From assembly GCA_910577315.1 (NCBI GenBank), contig CAJTME010000001.1, positions 62,001-126,000 of the forward strand: a stretch of 64,000 nt of DNA. The letters are read 5' to 3'. Of this stretch, positions 16,515-24,080 are shown in pieces. Position 1 is the first letter of the stretch. Each line of letters opens with the position of its first letter. The translations under genes and the position numbers were made by a program. The notes under the pieces were generated by a model. That model was not told the DNA's origin. It did no database searches and saw nothing but the letters and a program-made list of their open reading frames with translations. The stretch is from an uncultured Muribaculaceae bacterium (GTDB taxonomy: Bacteria > Bacteroidota > Bacteroidia > Bacteroidales > Muribaculaceae).

Positions 16515-19259
16515 ATGAAAAAACTGCTAACCTGCGGTGCCTTTCTCCTTGCTGCGGCAGCCCAAACCTTGCTGGCCGTTCCCGCGCGCCGCGATGTTGT
16601 CAAGACTGTCGAACAGCCAGACGGCACACTTCTCGAAGTACGACAAATAGGCGATGAGCACGCCCATTGCTATGTAACCACCGATATGGTGCCCGTGCTA
16701 CGCGATGACGCGGGGCGCTACTGCTATGCCACGGTAGATGCCTCGGGCAACGCCGTAGCCTCGACAATAATGGCACGCAACGTGGAGCTGCGCTCCGCCT
16801 CTGAAAAGGCCTTCATTCAGGCGGCCGACATAAACAGCCTCAGCGCAAAGGTGCTCAATTCAAAAAAATCTGCACGCCGTATGTCGGCGCCGTCCCGCGT
16901 CAACCAGTCGAGCGGCCTCGGCCTCAACAGCGCCCTGTTTCCCCACATGGGCGACGTACACGCCCTTGTTATTCTCATTGAATACTCCGACGTCAAATTC
17001 CGCACACCCAATGCAGGCGAATACTACAAGCGCTTCCTGAATCAAGAAGGATTCAGCGAGCACGGCGGCACAGGCTCGGCCCGCGACTATTTTATCGCGT
17101 CATCAAGCGGTCAGTTCACTCCAACTTTCGACGTCTACGGACCCGCCACCCTCGACAAAACCCGCGCATATTATGGCGAGAACACCTCGCCAGGCAATGA
17201 CGCCCGTGCTGCCGAAATGGTGCGCGACGCATGCCTAAAACTCGACGGACAAATTAACTTCGCCGACTACGACATCAACAACGACGGCGAGGTGGACAAC
17301 ATCTATGTTATATACGCCGACCAGGGCGAAGCGTCGTTCGGACCGGCTGAATCCATCTGGCCCCATCAGTGGCAGCTTGCCGGCGAAGGGCTCACACTCA
17401 CACTCGACGGAAAGAAAATCGACCATTACGGATGCTGCAACGAATATGACCAGACAAAACCCTCGGGCATCGGCACGTTCTGCCATGAGTTCGGCCACGT
17501 CATGGGACTTCCCGACCTCTACTCCACCGGCAACGCTGCGGCAACCTACGCCACCCCCCACTCGTGGTGCATCATGGACTACGGCTCGTATAACAACGAC
17601 GGCCGCACCCCACCCTCCTATTCCATCTACGAGCGCAATGCAATGGGCTGGATTGACCCGACCGTAATCAACGGACGCAACACCATCTCGCTCGACAACA
17701 TCCATGATTCAAACCAGGGATGCATAATCAACACCACCAACCGCAACGAATTTTTCCTCTTTGAAAACCGTCAGCAAACCGGCTGGGATACCTACCTCCC
17801 CGGCCACGGCATGCTTGTATGGCACATCGACTATAACGAGAACATATTCAACAAGAATGTCGTCAACGACAACCCCAACCATCAGTATGTAGACATCGAG
17901 GAAGCCTGCGGATACGCAAGCGCAGGTTCCGAAACCGCATTGTCGCAATATCCCTTCCCCGGACCACTCGGAAAGACTGAATTTACCGACGACACCCGCC
18001 CCTCCATGATGACATGGGCCGGACAGAAAATGAAACTGCCCATCACCGAAATCACTGAAAAAGACGGCGTCATCACTTTCAACGTATGCGGCGGACGCAT
18101 AGAACTTGACCGCCCCGAAGCTAAGATTGAAAAAGAAACCGACGGCGGCTTCACCATCAGCTGGGAACCCGTAGACATGGCACTGTCTTACAATGTCAAC
18201 GTCTTCACCAAAGACGAAGCCGGAGCTATGGCCCTCCATCCCGAATATGTTGACTTCAACGTCGAGGGAACCTCGTGCGAAGTTTCGCGCCTCGACCCGG
18301 AAACCACCTACTACGCCACCGTGACCGCGGTTCATGACATATTCCTTTCCGAACCTTCGGAAGAAGTAAGTGTCCTTACAGGCACCCTGCCATTCGACCT
18401 TCTCGTTCCGAAAGCCGACAAGACCCGGCTCGACGGCGATTCATTTACAGCTTCATGGCAGCCCATTGATGGCGCGTCGGAATATCTCCTGACCGTGACT
18501 TCCGACATATTCACCACCGGTGAGACTGAAGTCGCCGACTTCGGCACCCCCGGCGAAAACGCCCTCGTTCTTCCCGAAGGATGGACCACCACCGGCTCGC
18601 AGCAGCGCACGGCTTCATATTGCGGAGAGGCCATCCCGGCCCTGAGGTTCTCGGCCGACAAGCAGGAACTCGTCACCCGCATGTACGACATGCCGATCAT
18701 CGGACTGAAATTCTTCTACCGCGGCACAAGTTCAACCAAGAACTCGCTCGACATTGACGGCCTGACCTCGGAAGACGGACAATGGGAAAACCTTTTCGTC
18801 ATCAATCCCATCCCCAAGGACGGCGAGACTGTTGAATTCAATGAAATCCCCGACGGTATCCACCAGATCCGCGTGGTGTTCCACCGTTCCACCGGTACTT
18901 TCTGCATCGATGACTTCGCCGTAACGACCGGCGCCACCACCCAGGAAATATTCGGCGACTACGATTCCCGCGCCATGGGCAACGTCACCTCGCATGTTGT
19001 CTCAGGCCTTCCCGCCGGCACACAGGAATGTTGGTACACCGTCCAGGCCAAATCTGCCGACGGCACCCTCTCGCTCAAATCCACACCCGTCCGCGTCACC
19101 ACCGAACTCCTCGGGGTAGACGACATCGACGTGGACAACAGCGCTGATGCTCCCGCCGAGCTCTACAACCTTCAGGGTGTGCGCATCAACGGCTCACCGG
19201 CTGCCGGCATCTACATCCGCCGCACAGGCGCCAAAGCCGAAAAGATCATCATCCGCTAA
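16515..19259 (+). CDS. Secreted M6-family metalloprotease with C-terminal sorting-like tail
   Basis: 914 residues. ATG 16515 begins the signal peptide MKKLLTCGAFLLAAAAQTLLAVPA. Residues about 30-150 resemble an inhibitory propeptide; the catalytic domain has FCHEFGHVMGLPDLY, an HExxH zinc site with a third ligand in the following Asp, and the conserved HSWCIMDYGSYNN region. A Ca-binding-like DYDINNDGEVDN precedes it. Two or more beta-sandwich domains follow (FN3-like at about 560-640), then a region typical of cleaved-adhesin folds. The C-terminus ELYNLQGVRI...AGIYIRRTGAKAEKIIIR matches the tails of several other exported proteins here. Likely degrades host or dietary protein outside the cell. 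Related proteins include InhA-type immune inhibitors. Confidence 0.92.
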   Translation: MKKLLTCGAFLLAAAAQTLLAVPARRDVVKTVEQPDGTLLEVRQIGDEHAHCYVTTDMVPVLRDDAGRYCYATVDASGNAVASTIMARNVELRSASEKAFIQAADINSLSAKVLNSKKSARRMSAPSRVNQSSGLGLNSALFPHMGDVHALVILIEYSDVKFRTPNAGEYYKRFLNQEGFSEHGGTGSARDYFIASSSGQFTPTFDVYGPATLDKTRAYYGENTSPGNDARAAEMVRDACLKLDGQINFADYDINNDGEVDNIYVIYADQGEASFGPAESIWPHQWQLAGEGLTLTLDGKKIDHYGCCNEYDQTKPSGIGTFCHEFGHVMGLPDLYSTGNAAATYATPHSWCIMDYGSYNNDGRTPPSYSIYERNAMGWIDPTVINGRNTISLDNIHDSNQGCIINTTNRNEFFLFENRQQTGWDTYLPGHGMLVWHIDYNENIFNKNVVNDNPNHQYVDIEEACGYASAGSETALSQYPFPGPLGKTEFTDDTRPSMMTWAGQKMKLPITEITEKDGVITFNVCGGRIELDRPEAKIEKETDGGFTISWEPVDMALSYNVNVFTKDEAGAMALHPEYVDFNVEGTSCEVSRLDPETTYYATVTAVHDIFLSEPSEEVSVLTGTLPFDLLVPKADKTRLDGDSFTASWQPIDGASEYLLTVTSDIFTTGETEVADFGTPGENALVLPEGWTTTGSQQRTASYCGEAIPALRFSADKQELVTRMYDMPIIGLKFFYRGTSSTKNSLDIDGLTSEDGQWENLFVINPIPKDGETVEFNEIPDGIHQIRVVFHRSTGTFCIDDFAVTTGATTQEIFGDYDSRAMGNVTSHVVSGLPAGTQECWYTVQAKSADGTLSLKSTPVRVTTELLGVDDIDVDNSADAPAELYNLQGVRINGSPAAGIYIRRTGAKAEKIIIR

Positions 19260-19279
19260 CATCCATCTCCCACAAAGCA

Positions 19280-19313
19280 ATCGGGCCGCGAATCTGACGA
19301 TTCGCGGCCCGAT
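19280..19313. terminator. Perfect hairpin between convergent genes
   Basis: A 15-bp perfect inverted repeat (19280-19294 / 19299-19313) with a 4-nt loop TGAC, 20 bp after the protease stop and 24 bp before the stop of the convergent oxidoreductase gene. The T-run after it is weak, so it may act as a bidirectional terminator or mRNA 3' stabilizer. Confidence 0.6.
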
Positions 19314-19337
19314 GTGCGTTTGGATATTCCCGATGGC

Positions 19338-19877
19338 TTATTTGCCTGCGAGCTCCATGCCTTTGGCGATGGCCTGCTCGTTAAGCGGGATGAGGTGGTG
19401 GTGACGCTCGGGGAGAGTCTTGCGCAGGGCCTTCACCACGGCGGCGGTGTCGACCACGGGACGCTTGGCCAGCAATGCTCCGAGCAGAATCATGTTGTAG
19501 GTCTTGGTGTTGTTCATCTCGATTGCAGCCTCCATAGCATCGACGGGAACGATGGTGATGTCGGTGCGGGTGGGCAGGTGATGAATACCCGAGGGGTCGT
19601 AGATGAGGGTTCCACCGGGTTTCACCTTGCTCTCGAATTTGTCGAGACTCTGCTGGTTGAGGATGACGGCTGTGTCAAACTCATCGAGCACGGGCGACGA
19701 GATGGGCGCGTCAGACAGGATTACGGTGACGTTGGCCGTGCCGCCGCGCTGCTCGGGACCGTATGCGGGCATCCAGGTCACTTCGAGGTCGTTCATGAGA
19801 CCGGCATAGGCAAGAATTTTGCCCATCGACAGCACGCCCTGGCCGCCGAAACCTGCTATGATGATTTCTTCTTTCAT
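19338..19877 (-). CDS. 2-oxoacid:ferredoxin oxidoreductase, gamma subunit
   Basis: 179 residues. IIIAGFGGQGVLSMGKILA is the hallmark N-terminus of the gamma domain, and SYGPE-like PAYGPEQRGGTANVTVILS follows, a block involved in CoA handling in this family. It belongs to the four-gene operon ferredoxin, alpha, beta, gamma; 3 bp separate it from beta. The complex oxidatively decarboxylates a 2-oxoacid to an acyl-CoA and passes two electrons to ferredoxin, or runs in reverse for reductive carboxylation. The substrate (2-oxoglutarate or branched-chain 2-oxoacid) cannot be fixed from sequence alone. Confidence 0.9.
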   Translation of the reverse strand: MKEEIIIAGFGGQGVLSMGKILAYAGLMNDLEVTWMPAYGPEQRGGTANVTVILSDAPISSPVLDEFDTAVILNQQSLDKFESKVKPGGTLIYDPSGIHHLPTRTDITIVPVDAMEAAIEMNNTKTYNMILLGALLAKRPVVDTAAVVKALRKTLPERHHHLIPLNEQAIAKGMELAGK

Positions 19878-19880
19878 TGC

Positions 19881-20642
19881 TTATACATTTTTAAGGTCAC
19901 CCAGGGGGTAACGTTCAAACATGTGTTCCACCATCCACTCGTTGCTCTTGGCGGGCGAGAGCTTCCAGCCGGAATTGCAGGTCGAGACAACCTCGACCAC
20001 CGACGTGCCCTTGCCGTCGAGGGCGTTCTGGAAGGCCTTCTTGATGGCAGCCTTGGTCTTGCGCACGGCGGCGGGAGTGTGCACGGCCTGACGGGTCACA
20101 TAGCATGTGCCGTCGAGCGGCGCGAGCAATTCGGTGATGCGCAGGGGATAGCCGTTGAGGTCGGCACGGCGTCCGTAGGGAGTGGTGGCGGTCTTCATAC
20201 CCAGAAGAGTGGTCGGAGCCATCTGTCCGCCGGTCATACCGTAGATGCCGTTGTTGATGAATATGATTGCGATGTTCTCGCCACGGTTGGCGGCATGGAT
20301 TGTCTCGGCGGTGCCGATTGCGGCAAGGTCGCCGTCGCCCTGATAGGTGAACACCAGGCGGTCGGGATTGAGACGGTGGAGCGCGGTGGCAACGGCGGGA
20401 GCGCGGCCATGGGCTGCCTCAACCCAGTCGACGTCGATATAGTTATAAGCAAACACCGCACAGCCCACGGGCGCAACGCCGATGGTCTTGTCCTCGAGGC
20501 CCATCTCGTCGATGAGCTCGGCAATGATGCGGTGCACTACGCCGTGGGAGCAACCCGGGCAGTAGTGGGTGTTTCGCTCGTCGAGCAGACGCGGACGTGC
20601 GTAAACTTTATTTTCGGGTTTGATGATTTCTTCGGGTGTCAT
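19881..20642 (-). CDS. 2-oxoacid:ferredoxin oxidoreductase, beta (TPP-binding) subunit
   Basis: 253 residues. The TPP-binding core is visible: HYCPGCSHGVVHRI near the start, GVAPVGCAVFAY, and the GDG...NN motif (YQGDGDLAAIGTAE through FINNGIYGMTGGQ). It carries the thiamine diphosphate that decarboxylates the 2-oxoacid. There is no separate Fe-S cluster cysteine set in this subunit; clusters are in the partner ferredoxin. The gene sits 12 bp after alpha and 3 bp before gamma. Confidence 0.92.
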   Translation of the reverse strand: MTPEEIIKPENKVYARPRLLDERNTHYCPGCSHGVVHRIIAELIDEMGLEDKTIGVAPVGCAVFAYNYIDVDWVEAAHGRAPAVATALHRLNPDRLVFTYQGDGDLAAIGTAETIHAANRGENIAIIFINNGIYGMTGGQMAPTTLLGMKTATTPYGRRADLNGYPLRITELLAPLDGTCYVTRQAVHTPAAVRKTKAAIKKAFQNALDGKGTSVVEVVSTCNSGWKLSPAKSNEWMVEHMFERYPLGDLKNV

Positions 20643-20654
20643 ATTGGCGTAGAA

Positions 20655-21743
20655 TCAGCTAAGTTCGGGAAAATGTTGTTTGAGGGCGTCGAGCACTTCG
20701 TTGGGGTTGGGAATCATGCCGCCCATACGGCCGAAGTGGTAAACAGGCACGCGGCCGTCGACTGCGAGGCGCACGTCCTCAATCATCTGACCTGCGTTGA
20801 GCTCGACAACGAGCATGCCTTTTACTTGCTCGCTGAGGCGGGCGATTTCCTTGGTGGGGAAAGGCCACAGGGTGATGGGACGCAGCAGACCAATCTTGAT
20901 GCCCTTTGCACGGGCGTCCTCGATAGCCTTGAGGCAGATGCGGGCCACGGTGCCGAATGCCACGATCAGATATTCGGCGTCTTCGGTGTAATATTCCTGG
21001 AAACGCACTTCCTTTTCCTGAATTTCGGCGTAGGTGCGCTGGAAACGATGGTTGTTTTCCTCCATCTTAGGCGAGTCCATCTCGAGCGATGTCACGATAT
21101 TTCGGTGACCGCGGCCGTTCTTGCCGGTAACGGCCCAGGGGCATTGCTCGGCGATTTCGGCATCGGTACGGCGCGGACGGAACGGCGGGAGCACCACCTT
21201 CTCCATCATCTGGCCTACGATACCGTCGGCGAGAATCATGGCCGGAGTGCGGTACTTGAACGCGAGGTCAAGGCCAAGGCCCACGAAGTCGGCCATCTCC
21301 TGCACGGTCGCGGGCGAGAGCACGATAAGGTGATAGTCGCCGTGGCCGCCACCCTTTGTGGCCTGGAAATAGTCGGCCTGCGAAGGCTGGATTGTGCCGA
21401 GGCCAGGGCCGCCGCGCATTACGTTTACGATGAGCGCGGGGAGTTCTGATGCGGCGATATAGCTGATGCCCTCCTGCTTGAGGCTGACGCCGGGCGACGA
21501 AGATGATGTCATCACGGCCTTGCCCGAGGCGGCGCCGCCATACACCATGTTGATTGCAGCCACTTCACTTTCGGCCTGCAGCACTACCATGCCGGTGGTT
21601 TCCCAGGGCATTTCATCCTCGAGGGTTTCAAGCACCTCGCTCTGGGGAGTGATGGGATAGCCGAAATAGCCGTCGACGCCGTAGCGGATGGCAGCGTGGG
21701 CTATCGCCTCGTTTCCCTTCATAAGTCTTACTTCTTCTTCCAT
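20655..21743 (-). CDS. vorB: 2-oxoacid:ferredoxin oxidoreductase, alpha subunit (VorB-type)
   Basis: 362 residues. MKGNEAIAHAAIRYGVDGYFGYPITPQSEVLETL is the pyrimidine-binding N-terminus of the alpha subunit; SSSSPGVSLKQEGISY and RGGPGLGTIQPSQADY are further family blocks. A transketolase-C-like part follows (LIVAFGTVARICLKAIEDAR). Bacteroidota orthologs are usually called 3-methyl-2-oxobutanoate dehydrogenase VorB, but KorA-type 2-oxoglutarate enzymes look much alike, so the symbol is tentative. Part of the ferredoxin/alpha/beta/gamma operon. Confidence 0.88.
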   Translation of the reverse strand: MEEEVRLMKGNEAIAHAAIRYGVDGYFGYPITPQSEVLETLEDEMPWETTGMVVLQAESEVAAINMVYGGAASGKAVMTSSSSPGVSLKQEGISYIAASELPALIVNVMRGGPGLGTIQPSQADYFQATKGGGHGDYHLIVLSPATVQEMADFVGLGLDLAFKYRTPAMILADGIVGQMMEKVVLPPFRPRRTDAEIAEQCPWAVTGKNGRGHRNIVTSLEMDSPKMEENNHRFQRTYAEIQEKEVRFQEYYTEDAEYLIVAFGTVARICLKAIEDARAKGIKIGLLRPITLWPFPTKEIARLSEQVKGMLVVELNAGQMIEDVRLAVDGRVPVYHFGRMGGMIPNPNEVLDALKQHFPELS

Positions 21744-21757
21744 GTGTCAAGTAGTTT

Positions 21758-21994
21758 TTAAGGGTTAGGCAACATCACTCGGTACACCTCGATGCATCCG
21801 TCGGGACACACCATCGCGCAGGATGCGCAGCCGATGCAGGCGTCGGGATTGGCAGCGAAGGCAAAATGGTAGCCGCGGTCGTTGACTTCTTTGGGCTGGA
21901 GCAGCAGCACATCGGTCGGACAGGCCACAACGCAAAGGTCACACCCCTTGCAACGGGCATCGTCGATCGTAACCGCTCCTTTAACTTTAGCCAT
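21758..21994 (-). CDS. Two-cluster 4Fe-4S ferredoxin subunit (delta) of the oxidoreductase
   Basis: 78 residues. ATG 21994 gives MAKVKGAVTIDDARC; a longer frame adds residues without ferredoxin similarity. Two CxxCxxCxxxCP sets (CKGCDLCVVACP and CIGCASCAMVCP) hold two 4Fe-4S clusters. It passes electrons from the TPP subunit to cellular ferredoxin. It is first in the operon and 14 bp before alpha. The intergenic stretch upstream (21995-22164) holds only the promoter. Confidence 0.92.
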   Translation of the reverse strand: MAKVKGAVTIDDARCKGCDLCVVACPTDVLLLQPKEVNDRGYHFAFAANPDACIGCASCAMVCPDGCIEVYRVMLPNP

Positions 21995-22071
21995 ATTCAG
22001 TAATTTTAAGGTTAGGTAAGAGTCTTTTTGATTGGCTGAACCCTGACGCAAGCAGCTTAGGATTCATTTCG

Positions 22072-22079
22072 CAAATGTA
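22072..22079 (-). promoter_or_regulatory. -7 element of the oxidoreductase operon
   Basis: TACATTTG on the minus strand at 22079-22072 (consensus TAnnTTTG), with ATTG at the -33 position about 20 bp upstream. It lies 77 bp before ATG 21994. Confidence 0.6.
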
Positions 22080-22164
22080 GCACAAATTTCCCCGAAATCC
22101 AATATCCCCGCTTAAAAAAAACGCCAAACCTGCTTTACAACATAAGTTTTAAAGCCGGGGCCGC

Positions 22165-23997
22165 TCATGCTCCAAGCGATTGCATTTCGACGAGACGGCG
22201 ATAATGGCCGTTGAGCGCCATTAGTGAATCGTGGGTGCCGCGCTCGACGATGCGCCCTTCGTGAAGCACACAGATAAGGTCGGCGTTGCGGATGGTTGAG
22301 AGGCGGTGGGCGATGACCACGGTGGTGCGGTCGCGCATGAGGCGTTCGAGGGCCTGCTGCACCAGCTGCTCGCTTTCCGAGTCGAGGGCCGATGTGGCCT
22401 CGTCAAGGATGAGTATCGGCGGGTTCTTTAGAATGGCACGGGCTATGCTGATGCGCTGGCGCTGGCCACCCGAAAGGCGGCACCCGCGGTCGCCGATATT
22501 GGTGTCGTAGCCGTTCTCCGATGCCTCGATGAATTCATGCGCGTTGGCAATGCGGGCGGCCTCGACCACCTGTTCCATAGTGGCCGAAGGGACGCCGAAT
22601 GTTATGTTGTTGTAGAACGAGTCATTGAAAAGGATGGCCTCCTGGTTGACGTTGCCCATCAGCGAGCGAAGGTCGGCAACACGCAGGTCGCGGATGTCGG
22701 TGCCGTCGATGCTGACCGACCCGGCGGGCACGTCGTAGAACCGCGGCAGGAGGTCGGCCATAGTTGTCTTTCCCGAACCGCTCTGCCCCACCAAAGCCAC
22801 CGTGGAACCGGCGGGTATGTGCAGGTCGATGCCATGTAGCACCTCACGGTCGCCATAACTGAAACTTACGTCCTTGAAATCAATCGAGCTTTCGACATTG
22901 GGCAGCGGACGGGGCGAGGCCGGATCGGCGATTGGATTGGGAGTGTTGAGAATTTTGTCTACACGCTCCATCGACGCGAGACCTTTCTGGATGGCATATG
23001 CAGCCTTCGACAGGTCCTTGGCCGGATTTATGATGCTGTAGAATATCACCATATAATAAATGAAGTCGGCGGCGTTCATGGTGGAATGGCCGTCGAGAAT
23101 GAGCGAGCCGCCAAACCACAGGATTATCGAGATTGCCACCGTGCCGAGAAATTCGCTCATCGGATGGGCCAGCGACTGACGACGGGCCACGCGGTTGGAG
23201 ATGGCATAGAACACCTGGTTCTCGGCATGGAAACGGCCCTTCACCTTTTCCTCGGCATTGAAGGCCTTTATGATGCGGAGGCCGCCGAGTGTCTCCTCGA
23301 TATTGGACATGAGCGTCCCCCACTGGTTCTGGGCCTCGAGCGAACGGCGCTTGAGGCGTTTACCGACACGCCCCATCACCATGCCGGCCAACGGCAGAAG
23401 TATGAACACGAACAGCGTAAGCTGCCATGAGATCATTATCATCGTGCCGAGACACACGATTATCATTACAGGGTTCTTAAACATCATGTCGAGCGACGCC
23501 ATGATGGAGTTTTCAATCTCTGCGACATCGCCGCTCATGCGCGCCATCACGTCGCCCTTGCGTTCGGAAGTGAAAAACGAGATGGGAAGAGCCGTGATTT
23601 TGTCGTACACAAAGTTGCGTATGTCGCGCACGATACCCGAACGCAGCGGGATAATGAAATATGAGCTGAGAAAAGTGGTGCCGGTCTTCAGTCCCGTCAT
23701 TATCACGAGGGCCACAGCCAGTATGGCCAGCGTTGCCGACGGGCCGAATCGGTCGATACATTCCTGCGTGTAATAATAGAAATTATTGGCAGCCACGTCT
23801 TTGAGAGATGCCGAGCCAAGCGGCATGAACTCGTAGGTGGCCTCCTTTATCTTGAACAGAATCTCAAGAATCGGAATAATAAGCGCGAACGAAAACAGGG
23901 TCAGCACCGCCGCCAGGAAATTGAAGAGGATGTTGAGGGCGAGATATTTTTTGTAAGGCGGAACAAAGCGCCGCAGTATCTTGGCAAATTCTTTCAT
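22165..23997 (-). CDS. MsbA-like ABC exporter (fused membrane and ATPase domains)
   Basis: 610 residues from ATG 23997. Residues 1-330 form a six-helix type IV exporter domain; the C-terminal ATPase shows Walker A GQSGSGKTT, signature LSGGQRQRI, Walker B ILILDEATSALD and a switch His in VIAHRLSTI. Half-transporters of this kind dimerize and flip lipids or drugs. Its divergent neighbour is lptD, so lipid A export to the LPS assembly pathway is the best guess, as for MsbA; substrate remains inferred. The upstream region shared with lptD is only about 80 bp. Confidence 0.88.
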   Translation of the reverse strand: MKEFAKILRRFVPPYKKYLALNILFNFLAAVLTLFSFALIIPILEILFKIKEATYEFMPLGSASLKDVAANNFYYYTQECIDRFGPSATLAILAVALVIMTGLKTGTTFLSSYFIIPLRSGIVRDIRNFVYDKITALPISFFTSERKGDVMARMSGDVAEIENSIMASLDMMFKNPVMIIVCLGTMIMISWQLTLFVFILLPLAGMVMGRVGKRLKRRSLEAQNQWGTLMSNIEETLGGLRIIKAFNAEEKVKGRFHAENQVFYAISNRVARRQSLAHPMSEFLGTVAISIILWFGGSLILDGHSTMNAADFIYYMVIFYSIINPAKDLSKAAYAIQKGLASMERVDKILNTPNPIADPASPRPLPNVESSIDFKDVSFSYGDREVLHGIDLHIPAGSTVALVGQSGSGKTTMADLLPRFYDVPAGSVSIDGTDIRDLRVADLRSLMGNVNQEAILFNDSFYNNITFGVPSATMEQVVEAARIANAHEFIEASENGYDTNIGDRGCRLSGGQRQRISIARAILKNPPILILDEATSALDSESEQLVQQALERLMRDRTTVVIAHRLSTIRNADLICVLHEGRIVERGTHDSLMALNGHYRRLVEMQSLGA

Positions 23998-24080
23998 TAG
24001 AAATGTCGATGATTGGAGCTGCAAAATTAGCTATTTTTCCTTTATCGAGGTGTTAAATAAACCCAACTTCAAGGTTTTTA

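Noticed and set aside
19314..21449. A 711-codon open frame antisense to the oxidoreductase operon
   Set aside because: It mirrors three well-conserved genes on the other strand; high GC at third positions keeps antisense frames open. Its product has no domain.
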